Under the pieces are notes generated by a model. It saw only the letters and a program-made list of their open reading frames with translations. It had not been told where the DNA came from and made no database searches. This document shows positions 9,980-21,974 of a stretch of 64,000 nucleotides of DNA, in pieces. A program made the translations under genes and the position numbers. Positions within the stretch are counted from its first letter, which is position 1, and each line of letters starts with the position of its first letter. This stretch comes from Psococerastis gibbosa. Taxonomy: Eukaryota > Arthropoda > Insecta > Psocodea > Psocidae. The stretch is taken from contig OZ020489.1 in the NCBI GenBank assembly GCA_963971405.1, forward strand, positions 682,001-746,000, read 5' to 3'.

Positions 9980-11976
9980 GGTCTTGATATGACACGGGTG
10001 TCTTAAATTGGCTTATTTTGGCTCATTGTATTGTAATTAACATTGAGCAATTGCTCCTGCGTGTTCATCGGTTTAAATGTTGCTAAAAAAAATTCATTCG
10101 AAAAGAATAAAAAAAATAGCTATTTACTTATTTTATTTTTTTAAAGGTCTTGATATGATAAGGGTGTCTTAATTTTGCTTATTTTGGCTCATTGTATTGA
10201 AATTAACCTTGAGCAATTGCTATTGCGTGTTCATCGGTGTAAATGTAGCTACAAAAAATTCATTCGACAAGAATAAGAAAAATAGCTATTTACTTATTTT
10301 ATTTTTTTTAAAGGTTTTAGAAAGATATAGGTGTCTTAATTTTGCTTATTTTGGCTCAATGTATTGTACTTAACATTGAGCAATTGTTCCTGCGTGTTCA
10401 TCGGTGTAAATGTAGCTAAAAAAAATTCATTCGACAAGAATAAGAAAAATAGCTATTTACTTATTTTATTTTTTTTAAAGGTTTTAGAAAGATATAGGTG
10501 TCATAATTTTGCTCGTTTTGGCTCAATGTATTGTAATTAACATTGAGCAATTGTTCCTGCGTGTTCATCAGTGTAAATGTAGCTAAAAAAAATTCATTCG
10601 ACAAGAATAAGAAAAATAGCTATTTACTTATTTTATTTTTTTAAAGGTTTTAAAAAGATATAGGTGTCTTAATTTTGCTTATTTTGGCTCACTGTATTGT
10701 ACTTGACATTAAGCAATTGCTCCTGCGTGTTCATCGGTTTAAATGTTGCTAAAAAAAATTCACTCGACAAGAATAAAAAAAATAGCTATTTACTTATTTT
10801 ATTTTTTTTAAAGGTCTTGATATGATAAGGGTGTCTTAATTTTGCTTATTTTGGCTCATTGTATTGTACTAAACATTGAACAATTGCTTCTGCGTGTTCA
10901 TGGGTGTAAATGTAGCTAAAAAAAATTCATTCGACAAGAATAAGAAAAATAGCTATTTACTTATTTTTTTTTTTTAAAGGTCTTGATATGACAAGGGTGT
11001 CTTAATTTGGCTTATTATGGCTCAATGTATTGCACTTGACATTGAGCAATTGCTCCTGCGTGTTCATCGGTGTAAATGTAGCTAAAAAAAATTCATTCGA
11101 CAAGAATAAGAAAAATAGCTATTTACATATTTTATTTTTTTTAAAGGTCTTAAAAAGATACAGGTGTCTTAATTTTGCTTATTTAGGCTCACTGTATTGT
11201 ACTTAACATCGGCCACTTGCTCTTGCGTGTTCATCGGTGTAAATGTAGCTACAAAAAATTCATTCGACAAGAATAAGAAAAATAGCTATTTACTTATTTT
11301 ATTTTTTTAAGGGTCTTGATATGATAAGGGTGTCTTAATTTTGCTTATTTTGGCTCATTGTATTGTACTTAACATTAAGCAATTGCTCCTGCGTGTTCAT
11401 CGGTGTAAATGTAGCTAAAAAAAATTCATTCGACAAGAATAAGAAAAATAGCTATTTACTTATTTTATTTTTTTAAAGGTCTTAAAAAGATATTGGTGTC
11501 TTAGTTTTGCTTATTTAGGCTCACTGTATTGTACTCAACATTGGCCACTTGCTCGTGCGTGTTCATCGGTGTAAATGTAGCTACAAAAAATTCAATCGAC
11601 AAGAATACGAAAAATAGCTATTTACTTATTTTATTTTTTTTAAAGGTCTTGATATGACACGGGTGTCTTAATTTGGCTTGTTTTGGCTCAATGTATTGTA
11701 ATTAACATTGAGCAATTGTTCCTGCGTGTTCATCAGTGTAAATGTAGCTAAAAAAAATTCATTCGACAAGAATAAGAAAAATAGCTATTTACTTATTTTA
11801 TTTTTTTAAAGGTTTTAAAAAGATATAAGTGTCTTAATTTTGCTTATTTTGGCTCATTGTATTGTACTTGACATTAAGCAATTGCTCCTGCGTGTTCATC
11901 GGTTTAAATGTTGCTAAAAAAATTCACTCGACAAGAATAAAAAAAATAGCTATTTACTTATTTTATTTTTTTTAAA
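9980..11976 (+). repeat. G H I J K A V B* E F J* K segment
   Basis: Monomers start at 9980 G, 10146 H, 10313 I, 10480 J, 10646 K, 10813 A, 10979 V, 11146 B*, 11312 E, 11478 F, 11645 J* and 11811 K. V (GACAAGGG, TTATTATGG, TTACATA) and B* (B start, D-like AAGAATAAG and TTAAGGG end) replace the normal B-C-D. H has AACCTTGAGC and A has ACTAAACATTG, states typical of the 17-mer HOR at the right end of the window. Confidence 0.88.
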
Positions 11977-13807
11977 GGTCTTGATATGATAAGGGTGTCT
12001 TAATTTTGCTTATTTTGGCTCATTGTATTGTAGTCAACATTGAACAATTGCTTCTGCGTGTTCATGGGTGTAAATGTAGCTAAAAAAAATTCATTCGACA
12101 AGAATAAGAAAAATAGCTATTTACTTATTTTATTTTTTTTAAAGGTCTTAAAAAGATATAGGTGTCTTAAGTTTGCTTATTTCGGCTCACTGTATTGTAC
12201 ATAACATCGGCCACTTGCTCTTGCGTGTTCATCGGTGTAAATGTAGCTACAAAAAATTCATTCGACAAGAATACGAAAAATAGCTATATACTTATTTTTT
12301 TTTTTTTAAAGGTCTTGATATGACGCGGGTGTCTTAAATTGGCTTATTTTGGCTCATTGTATTGTAATTAACATTGAGCAATTGCTCCTGCGTGTTCGTC
12401 GGTTTAAATGTTGCTAAAAAAAATTCATTCGACAAGAATAAAAAAAATAGCTATTTACTTATTTTATTTTTTTAAAGGTCTTGATATGATAAGGGTGTCT
12501 TAATTTTGCTTATTTTGGCTCATTGTATTAAAATTAACATTGAGCAATTGCTCTTGCGTGTTCATCGGTGTAAATGTAGCTACAAAAAATTCATTCGACA
12601 AGAATAAGAAAAATAGCTATTTACTTATTTTATTTTTTTAAGGGTCTTGATATGATAAGGGTGTCTTAATTTTGCTTATTTTGGCTCATTGTATTGTACT
12701 TAACATTAAGCAATTGCTCCTGCGTGTTCATCGGTGTAAATGTAGCTAAAAAAAATTCATTCGACAAGAATAAGAAAAATAGATATTTACTTATTTTATT
12801 TTTTTTAAAGGTCTTAAAAAGATATTGGTGTCGTAGTTTTGCTTATTTAGGCTCACTGTATTGTACTCAACATTGGCCACTTGCTCGTGCGTGTTCGTCG
12901 GTGTAAATGTAGCTACAAAAAATTCAATCGACAAGAATAAGAAAAATAGCTATTTACTTATTTTATTTTTTTTAAAGGTCTTGATATGATAAGGGTGTCT
13001 TAATTTTGCTTATTTTGGCTCATTGTATTGAAATTAACATTGAGCAATTGCTATTGCGTGTTCATCGGTGTAAATGTAGCTACAAAAAATTCATTCGAAA
13101 AGAATAAAAAAAAAGCTATTTACTTATTTTATTTTTTTAAAGGTCTTGATATGATAAGGGTGTCTTAATTTTGCTTATTTTGGCTCATTGTATTGAAATT
13201 AACATTGAGCAATTGCTATTGCGTGTTCATCGGTGTAAATGTAGCTACAAAAAATTCATTCGACAAGAATAAGAAAAATAGCTATTTACTTATTTTATTT
13301 TTTTAAAAGGTTTTAGAAAGATATAGGTGTCTTAATTTTGCTTATTTTGGCTCAATGTATTGTACTTAACATTGAGCAATTGTTCCTGCGTGTTCATCGG
13401 TGTAAACGTAGCTAAAAAAAATTCATTCGACAAGAATAAGAAAAATAGCTATTTACTTATTTTATTTTTTTTAAAGGTTTTAGAAAGATATAGGTGTCTT
13501 AATTTTGCTCGTTTTGGCTCAATGTATTGTAATAAACATTGAGCAATTGTTCCTGCGTGTTCATCAGTGTAAATGTAGCTAAAAAAAATTCATTCGACAA
13601 GAATAAGAAAAATAGCTATTTACTTATTTTATTTTTTTAAAGGTTTTAAAAAGATATGAGTGTCTTAATTTTGCTTATTTTGGCTCATTGTATTGTACTT
13701 GACATTAAGCAATTGCTCCTGCGTGTTCATCGGTTTAAATGTTGCTAAAAAAATTCACTCGACAAGAATAAAAAAAATAGCTATTTACTTATTTTATTTT
13801 TTTTATA
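11977..13807 (+). repeat. 11-mer HOR copy, subtype alpha, with converted G
   Basis: Monomers start at 11977 A, 12144 B, 12311 C, 12477 D, 12643 E, 12810 F, 12977 H/G, 13142 H, 13309 I, 13476 J and 13642 K. It keeps alpha markers in A, B, I and K. F has GTTCGTCGG near 12893, shared with the F at 22807. The unit still has 11 monomers although its seventh is a hybrid. Confidence 0.9.
12977..13141 (+). repeat. Hybrid monomer H/G, candidate gene conversion
   Basis: The first two thirds read as H (GATATGATAAGGG, TATTGAAATTAAC, GCTATTGCG) and the tail reads as alpha G (CATTCGAAAAG, A9 then GC). It sits exactly in the G slot between F and an intact H. Monomer count is unchanged, which fits non-reciprocal transfer from the neighbouring H better than unequal crossing over. 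Confidence 0.75.
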
Positions 13808-15473
13808 GGTCTTGATATGATAAGGGTGTCTTAATTTTGCTTATTTTGGCTCATTGTATTGTACTCAACATTGAACAATTGCTTCTGCGTGTTCATGGGT
13901 GTAAATGTAGCTAAAAAAAATTCATTCGACAAGAATAAGAAAAATAGCTATTTACTTATTTTATTTTTTTTAAAGGTCTTAAAAAGATATAGGTGTCTTA
14001 ATTTTGCTTATTTAGGCTCACTGTATTGTACTTAACATCGGCCACTTGCTCTCGCGTGTTCATCGGTGTAAATGTAGCTACAAAAAATTCATTCGACAAG
14101 AATACGAAAAATAGCTATATACTTATTTTATTTTTTTTAAAGGTCTTGATATGACGCGGGTGTCTTAAATTGGCTTATTTTGGCTCATTGTATTGTAATT
14201 AACATTGAGCAATTGCTCCTGCGTGTTCGTCGGTTTAAATGTTGCTAAAAAAAATTCATTCGACAAGAATAAAAAAAATAGCTATTTACTTATTTTATTT
14301 TTTTAAAGGTCTTGATATGATAAGGGTGTCTTAATTTTGCTTATTTTGGCTCATTGTATTAAAATTAACATTGAGCAATTGCTCTTGCGTGTTCATCGGT
14401 GTAAATGTAGCTACAAAAAATTCATTCGACAAGAATAAGAAAAATAGCTATTTACTTATTTTATTTTTTTAAGGGTCTTGATATGATAAGGGTGTCTTAA
14501 TTTTGCTTATTTTGGCTCATTGTATTGTACTTAACATTAAGCAATTGCTCCTGCGTGTTCATCGGTGTAAATGTAGCTACAAAAAATTCATTCGACAAGA
14601 ATACGAAAAATAGCTATATACTTATTTTATTTTTTTTAAAGGTCTTGATATGACGCGGGTGTCTTAAATTGGCTTATTTTGGCTCATTGTATTGTAGTTA
14701 ACATTGAGCAATTGCTCCTGCGTGTTCGTCGGTTTAAATGTTGCTAAAAAAAATTCATTCGACAAGAATAAAAAAAATAGCTATTTACTTATTTTATTTT
14801 TTTAAAGGTCTTGATATGATAAGGGTGTCTTAATTTTGCTTATTTTGGCTCAATTTATTAAAATTAACATTGAGCAATTGCTCTTGCGTGTTCATCGGTG
14901 TAAATGTAGCTACAAAAAATTCATTCGACAAGAATAAGAAAAATAGCTATTTACTTATTTTATTTTTTTAAGGGTCTTGATATGATAAGGGTGTCTTAAT
15001 TTTGCTTATTTTGGCTCATTGTATTGTACTTAACATTAAGCAATTGCTCCTGCGTGTTCATCGGTGTAAATGTAGCTAAAAAAAATTCATTCGACAAGAA
15101 TAAGAAAAATAGCTATTTACTTATTTTATTTTTTTTAAAGGTCTTAAAAAGATATTGGTGTCTTAGTTTTGCTTATTTAGGCTCACTGTATTGTACTCAA
15201 CATTGGCCACTTGCTCGTGCGTGTTCATCGGTGTAAATGTAGCTACAAAAAATTCAATCGACAAGAATACGAAAAATAGCTATTTACTTATTTTTTTTTT
15301 TTTTTAAGATCTTGATATGACACGGGTGTCTTAATTTGGCTTGTTTTGGCTCAATGTATTGTAATTAACATTGAGCAATTGTTCCTGCGTGTTCATCAGT
15401 GTAAATGTAGCTAAAAAAAATTCATTCGACAAGAATAAGAAAAATAGCTATTTACTTATTTTATTTTTTTAAA
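13808..15473 (+). repeat. A B C D E/B C D E F J* with internal partial duplication
   Basis: Monomers start at 13808 A, 13975 B, 14142 C, 14308 D, 14474 E/B, 14641 C, 14807 D, 14973 E, 15140 F and 15308 J*. C and D occur twice around the E/B hybrid. The J* start reads AAGATCTT where neighbours have AAGGTCTT, a point change at 15309. From the hybrid onward the sequence matches that 11,330 bp downstream. Confidence 0.88.
14474..14640 (+). repeat. Hybrid monomer E/B, left edge of a large duplication
   Basis: The 5' part is E (ACTTAACATTAAGC) and the 3' part is B (GCTACAAAAAA, ATACG, CTATATAC). The next monomer is C, again with the rare GTAGTTAAC (14694-14700), which recurs at 26024-26030. Position 14577 onward aligns with 25907 onward, so this hybrid marks the edge of the 11.33-kb-offset duplication. 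Confidence 0.8.
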
Positions 15474-16645
15474 GGTTTTAAAAAGATATAGGTGTCTTAA
15501 TTTTGCTTATTTTGGCTCATTGTATTGTACTTGACATAGAGCAATTGCTCCTGCGTGTTCATCGGTTTTAAATGTTGCTAAAAAAAATTCATTCGACAAG
15601 AATAAAAAAAAATAGCTATTTACTTATTTTATTTTTTTTAAAGGTCTTGATATGACACGGGTGTCTCAATTTGGCTTATTTTGGCTCATTGTATTGTAAT
15701 TAACATTGAGCAATTGCTCCTGCGTGTTCATCGGTGTAAATGTAGCTACAAAAAATTCATTCGACAAGAATACGAAAAATAGCTATTTACTTATTTTATT
15801 TTTTTTAAAGGTCTTGATATGACACGGGTGTCTTAATTTGGCTTGTTTTGGCTCAATGTATTGTAATTAACATTGAGCAATTGTTTCTGCGTGTTCATCA
15901 GTGTAAATGTAGCTAAAAAAAATTCATTCGACAAGAATAAGAGAAATAGCTATTGACTTATTTTATTTTTTTAAAGGTTTTAAAAAGATATAGGTGTCTT
16001 AATTTTGCTTATTTTGGCTCATCGTATTGTACTTGACATTGAGCAATTGCTCCTGCGTGTTCATCGGTTTTAAATGTTGCTAAAAAAAATTCATTCGACA
16101 AGAATAAAAAAAAATAGCTATTTACTTATTTTATTTTTTTTAAAGGTCTTGATATGACACGGGTGTCTCAATTTGGCTTATTTTGGCTCATTGTATTGTA
16201 GTTAACATTGAGCAATTGCTCCTGCGTGTTCATCGGTGTAAATGTAGCTACAAAAAATTCATTCGACAAGAATACGAAAAATAGCTATTTACTTATTTTA
16301 TTTTTTTTAAAGGTCTTGATATGACACGGGTGTCTTAATTTGGCTTGTTTTGGGCTGAATGTATTGTAATTAACATTGAGCAATTGTTCCTGCGTGTTCA
16401 TCAGTGTAAATGTAGCTAAAAAAAATTCATTCGACAAGAATAAGAAAAATAGCTATTTACTTATTTTATTTTTTTAAAGGTTTTAAAAAGATATAGGTGT
16501 CTTAATTTTGCTTATTTTGGCTCATTGTATTGTACTTGACATTAAGCAATTGCTCCTGCGTGTTCATCGGTTTAAATGTTGCTAAAAAAAATTCATTCGA
16601 CAAGAATAAAAAAAATAGCTATTTACTTATTTTATTTTTTTTAAA
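15474..16645 (+). repeat. Trimeric HOR, second locus: L M J* L M J*, then N
   Basis: Monomers start at 15474 L, 15643 M, 15810 J*, 15976 L, 16145 M, 16312 J* and 16479 N. It has the same order as at 7642. The last J* has a private TGGGCTGAAT at 16351, found again at 27681. The J* at 15810 has private GAGAAATAGC and TTGACTTA near 15940-15960. Confidence 0.9.
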
Positions 16646-17978
16646 GGTCTTAAAAAGATATAGGTGTCTTAATTTTGCTTATTTAGGCTTATTGTATTGT
16701 ACTTGACATTGGCCACTTGCTCCTGCGTGTTCATCGGTGTAAGTGAAGCTACAAAAAATTCATTCGACAAGAATACGAAAAATAACTATATACTTATTTT
16801 ATTTTTTTTAAAGGTCTTGATATGACACGGGTGTCTTAAATTGGCTTATTTTGGCTCATTGTATTGTACTTAACATTGGCCACTTGCTCCTGCGTGTTCA
16901 TCGGCTTAAATGTTGCTAAAAAAAATTCATTCGACAAGAATAAAAAAAATAGCTATTTACTTATTTTATTTTTTTAAAGGTCTTGATATGATAAGGGTGT
17001 CTTAATTTTGCTTATTTTGGCTCATTGTATTGAAATTAACATTGAGCAATTGCTATTGGGTGTCCATCGGAGTAAATGTAGCTACAAAAAATTCATTCGA
17101 CAAGAATAAGAAAAATAGCTATTTACTTATTTTATTTTTTTTAAAGGTCTTAAAAAGATAAAGGTGTCTTAATTTTGCTTATTTAGGCTCATTGTATTGT
17201 ACTTGACATTGAGCAATTGCTCCTGCGTGTTCATCGGTTTAAATGTTGCTAAAAAAAATTCATTCGACAAGAATAAAAAAAATAGCTATTTACTTATTTT
17301 ATTTTTTTTAAAGGTCTTGATATGACACGGGTGTCTTAATTTGGCTTATTATGGCTCATTGTATTGTAATTAACATTGAGCAATTGCTCCTGCGTGTTCA
17401 TCGGTGTAAATGTAGCTAAAAAAAATTCATTCGACAAGAATTAGAAAAATAGCTATTTACTTATTTTATTTTTTTAAAGGTTTTAAAAAGATATAGGTGT
17501 CTTAATTTTGCTTTTTTTGGCTCAATGTATTGCACTTGACATTGAGCAATTGCTCCTGCGTGTTCATCGGTGTAAATGTAGCTAAAAAAAATTCATTTGA
17601 CAAGAATAAGAAAAATAGCTATTTACTTATTTTATTTTTTTTAAAGGTGTTAAAAAGATATAGGTGTCTTAATTTTGCTTATTTAGGCTCATTGTATTGT
17701 ACTTAACATCGGCCACTTGCTCCTTTGTGTTCATCGGTGTAAATGTAGCTACAAAAAATTCATTCGACAAGAATACGAAAAATAGCTAAATACTTATTTT
17801 ATTTTTTTTAAAGGTCTTGATATGACACGGGTGTCTTAAATTGGCTTATTTTGGCTCATTGTATTGTAGTTAACATTGAGCAATTGCTCCTGCGTGTTCA
17901 TCGGTTTAAATGTTGCTAAAAAAAATTCATTCGAAAAGAATAAAAAAAATAGCTATTTACTTATTTTATTTTTTTAAA

Positions 17979-18145
17979 GGTCTTGATATGATAAGGGTGT
18001 CTTAATTTTGCTTATTTTGGCTCATTGTATTGAAATTAACCTTGAGCAATTGCTATTGCGTGTTCATCGGTGTAAATGTAGCTAAAAAAAATTCATTCGA
18101 CAAGAATAAGAAAAATAGCTATTTACTTATTTTATTTTTTTTAAA
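17979..18145 (+). repeat. Hybrid monomer H/I with loss of one monomer
   Basis: The core is H (AACCTTGAGC, GCTATTGCG). The A-tract is of the I kind (GCTAAAAAAAA) rather than the usual GCTACAAAAAA, and J follows directly. An H-I crossover removed about one monomer (roughly 167 bp). The identical junction at 29309-29475 lies exactly 11,330 bp away, so the deletion came before the large duplication. Confidence 0.75.
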
Positions 18146-18626
18146 GGTTTTAGAAAGATATAGGTGTCTTAATTTTGCTCGTTTTGGCTCAATGTATTGT
18201 AATTAACATTGAGCAATTGTTCCTGCGTGTTCATCAGTGTAAATGTAGCTAAAAAAAATTCATTCGACAAGAATAAGAAAAATAGCTATTTACTTATTTT
18301 ATTTTTTTAAAGGTTTTAAAAAGATATAGGTGTCTTAATTTTGCTTATTTTGGCTCATTGTATTGTACTTGACATCAAGCAATTGCTCCTGCGTGTTCAT
18401 CGGTTTAAATGTTGCTAAAAAAAATTCACTCGACAAGAATAAAAAAAATAGCTATTTACTTATTTTATTTTTTTTAAAGGTCTTGATATGATAAGGGTGT
18501 CTTAATTTTGCTTATTTTGGCTCATTGTATTGTACTCAACATTGAACAATTGCTTCTGCGTGTTCATGGGTGTAAATGTAGCTAAAAAAAATTCATTCGA
18601 CAAGAATAAGAAAAATAGCTATTTAC

Positions 18627-18642
18627 TTTTTTTTTTTTTTTT
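18627..18642 (+). repeat. T16 homopolymer inside an A monomer
   Basis: The usual TTACTTATTTTATTTTTT end has become TTAC followed by sixteen T. The same tract is at 29957-29972, offset 11,330 bp. Shorter pure-T variants occur near 4965, 10965, 12297, 15294, 22293, 53806 and 62145. Loss of the internal A's by substitution or slippage would produce it. Confidence 0.9.
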
Positions 18643-19477
18643 AAAGGTCTTGATATGACAAGGGTGTCTTAATTTGGCTTATTATGGCTCAATGTATTGC
18701 ACTTGACATTGAGCAATTGCTCCTGCGTGTTCATCGGTGTAAATGTAGCTAAAAAAAATTCATTCGACAAGAATAAGAAAAATAGCTATTTACATATTTT
18801 ATTTTTTTTAAAGGTCTTAAAAAGATACAGGTGTCTTAATTTTGCTTATTTAGGCTCACTGTATTGTACTTAACATCGGCCACTTGCTCTTGCGTGTTCA
18901 CCGGTGTAAATGTAGCTACAAAAAATTCATTCGACAAGAATAAGAAAAATAGCTATTTACTTATTTTATTTTTTTAAGGGTCTTGATATGATAAGGGTGT
19001 CTTAATTTTGCTTATTTTGGCTCATTGTATTGTACTTAACATTAAGCAATTGCTCCTGCGTGTTCATCGGTGTAAATGTAGGTAAAAAAAATTCATTCGA
19101 CAAGAATAAGAAAAATAGCTATTTACTTATTTTATTTTTTTAAAGGTCTTAAAAAGATATTGGTGTCTTAGTTTTGCTTATTTAGGCTCACTGTATTGTA
19201 CTCAACATTGGCCACTTGCTCGTGCGTGTTCATCGGTGTAAATGTAGCTACAAAAAATTCAATCGACAAGAATACGAAAAATAGCTATTTACTTATTTTA
19301 TTTTTTTTAAAGGTCTTGATATGACACGGGTGTCTTAATTTGGCTTGTTTTGGCTCAATGTATTGTAATTAACATTGAGCAATTGTTCCTGCGTGTTCAT
19401 CAGTGTAAATGTAGCTAAAAAAAATTCATTCGACAAGAATAAGAAAAATAGCTATTTACTTATTTTATTTTTTTAAA

Positions 19478-21974
19478 GGTTTTAAAAAGATATAGGTGTC
19501 TTAATTTTGCTTATTTTGGCTCATTGTATTGTACTTGACATTGAGCAATTGCTCCTGCGTGTTCATCGGTTTTAAATGTTGCTAAAAAAAATTCATTCGA
19601 CAAGAATAAAAAAAAATAGCTATTTACTTATTTTATTTTTTTTAAAGGTCTTGATATGACACGGGTGTCTCAATTTGGCTTATTTTGGCTCATTGTATTG
19701 TAATTAACATTGAGCAATTGCTCCTGCGTGTTCATCGGTGTAAATGTAGCTAAAAAAAATTCATTCGACAAGAATTAGAAAAATAGCTATTTACTTATTT
19801 TATTTTTTTAAAGGTTTTAAAAAGATATAGGTGTCTTAATTTTGCTTTTTTTGGCTCAGTGTATTGCACTTGACATTGAGCAATTGCTCCTGCGTGTTCA
19901 TCGGTGTAAATGTAGCTAAAAAAAATTCATTTGACAAGAATAAGAAAAATAGCTATTTACTTATTTTATTTTTTTTAAAGGTGTTAAAAAGATATAGGTG
20001 TCTTAATTTTGCTTATTTAGGCTCACTGTATTGTACTTAACATCGGCCACTTGCTCCTGCGTGTTCATTGGTGTAAATGTAGCTACAAAAAATTCATTCG
20101 ACAAGAATAAGAAAAATAGCTATTTACTTATTTTATTTTTTTAAAGATTTTAAAAAGATATAAGTGTCTTAATTTTGCTTATTTTGGCTCATTGTATTGT
20201 ACTTGACATTAAGCAATTGCTCCTGCGTGTTCATCGGTTTAAATGTTGCTAAAAAAATTCACTCGACAAGAATAAAAAAAATAGCTATTTACTTATTTTA
20301 TTTTTTTTATAGGTCTTGATATGATAAGGGTGTCTTAATTTTGCTTATTTTGGCTCATTGTATTGTACTCAACATTGAACAATTGCTTCTGCGTGTTCAT
20401 GGGTGTAAATGTAGCTAAAAAAAATTCATTCGACAAGAATAAGAAAAATAGCTATTTACTTATTTTATTTTTTTAAAGGTTTTAGAAAGATATAGGTGTC
20501 TTAATTTTGCTCGTTTTGGCTCAATGTATTGTAATTAACATTGAGCAATTGTTCCTGCGTGTTCATCAGTGTAAATGTAGCTAAAAAAAATTCATTCGAC
20601 AAGAATAAGAAAAATAGCTATTTACTTATTTTATTTTTTTAAAGGTTTTAAAAAGATATAAGTGTCTTAATTTTGCTTATTTTGGCTCATTTTATTGTAC
20701 TTGACATTAAGCAATTGCTCCTGCGTGTTCATCGGTTTAAATGTTGCTAAAAAAATTCACTCGACAAGAATAAAAAAAATAGCTATTTACTTATTTTATT
20801 TTTTTTATAGGTCTTGATATGATAAGGGTGTCTTAATTTTGCTTATTTTGGCTCATTGTATTGTACTCAACATTGAACAATTGCTTCTGCGTGTTCATGG
20901 GTGTAAATGTAGCTAAAAAAAATTCATTCGACAAGAATAAGAAAAATAGCTATTTACTTATTTTATTTTTTTTAAAGGTCTTAAAAAGATATAGGTGTCT
21001 TAATTTTGCTTATTTAGGCTCACTGTATTGTACTTAACATCGGCCACTTGCTCTTGCGTGTTCATCGGTGTAAATGTAGCTACAAAAAATTCATTCGACA
21101 AGAATACGAAAAATAGTTATATACTTATTTTATTTTTTTTAAAGGTCTTGATATGACGCGGGTGTCTTAAATTGGCTTATTTTGGCTCATTGTATTGTAG
21201 TTAACATTGAGCAATTGCTCCTGCGTGTTCGTCGGTTTAAATGTTGCTAAAAAAAATTCATTCGACAAGAATAAAAAAAATAGCTATTTACTTATTTTAT
21301 TTTTTTAAAGGTCTTGATATGATAAGGGTGTCTTAATTTTGCTTATTTTGGCTCAATGTATTGTACTTAACATTAAGCAATTGCTCCTGCGTGTTCATCG
21401 GTGTAAATGTAGCTAAAAAAAATTCATTCGACAAGAATAAGAAAAATAGCTATTTACTTATTTTATTTTTTTAAAGGTCTTAAAAAGATATTGGTGTCTT
21501 AATTTTGCTTATTTAGGCTCACTGTATTGTACTCAACATTGGCCACTTGCTCGTGCGTGTTCATCGGTGTAAATGTAGCTACAAAAAATTCAATCGACAA
21601 GAATACGAAAAATAGCTATTTACTTATTTTATTTTTTTTAAAGGTCTTGATATGACACGGGTGTCTTAATTTGGCTTGTTTTGGCTCAATGTATTGTAAT
21701 TAACATTGAGCAATTGTTCCTGCGTGTTCATCAGTGTAAATGTAGCTAAAAAAAATTCATTCGACAAGAATAAGAAAAATAGCTATTTACTTATTTTATT
21801 TTTTTAAAGGTTTTAAAAAGATATAAGTGTCTTAATTTTGCTTATTTTGGCTCATTGTATTGTACTTGACATTAAGCAATTGCTCCTGCGTGTTCATCGG
21901 TTTAAATGTTGCTAAAAAAATTCACTCGACAAGAATAAAAAAAATAGCTATTTACTTATTTTATTTTTTTTAAA
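19478..21974 (+). repeat. Scrambled segment L M/S T X K A J K A B C D/E F J* K
   Basis: Monomers start at 19478 L, 19647 M/S, 19813 T, 19980 X, 20146 K, 20312 A, 20478 J, 20644 K, 20810 A, 20977 B, 21144 C, 21310 D/E, 21476 F, 21643 J* and 21809 K. J-K-A (20478-20976, about 500 bp) is extra compared with the copy 11.33 kb downstream, where A is followed at once by B. The monomer at 21310 starts like D with CTCAATG, then carries an E core, so one monomer was lost there. Confidence 0.85.
21310..21475 (+). repeat. Fused D/E monomer
   Basis: After C one expects D then E. Here a single monomer has the GATATGATAAGGG start, GCTCAATGTATTG and then the E core GTACTTAACATTAAGC. The CTCAATG state is otherwise seen on D monomers near 7018, 14852 and 26181, so the left part is probably D. 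From this core on, the sequence follows that at 11366 with a constant offset of 9997 bp. Confidence 0.7.

Larger units (their letters stand above)
16646..19477 (+). repeat. O-U block and G H' J K A V B* E F J*
   Basis: Monomers start at 16646 O, 16813 P, 16979 Q, 17146 R, 17313 S, 17479 T, 17646 U, 17813 G, 17979 H', 18146 J, 18312 K, 18479 A, 18646 V, 18813 B*, 18979 E, 19145 F and 19312 J*. H' is an H whose tail reads TAGCTAAAAAAAA like I, and I is absent: an H/I fusion. E has GTAGGTAAAA where GTAGCTAAAA is usual. The O-U block is of the early subfamily. Confidence 0.9.

Noticed and set aside
18627-18642. Poly-T tract as a poly(A) tail of a reverse-strand retroposon
   Set aside because: It sits at the normal T-tract position of the monomer and both flanks continue in register. 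There is no inserted sequence and no target-site duplication.
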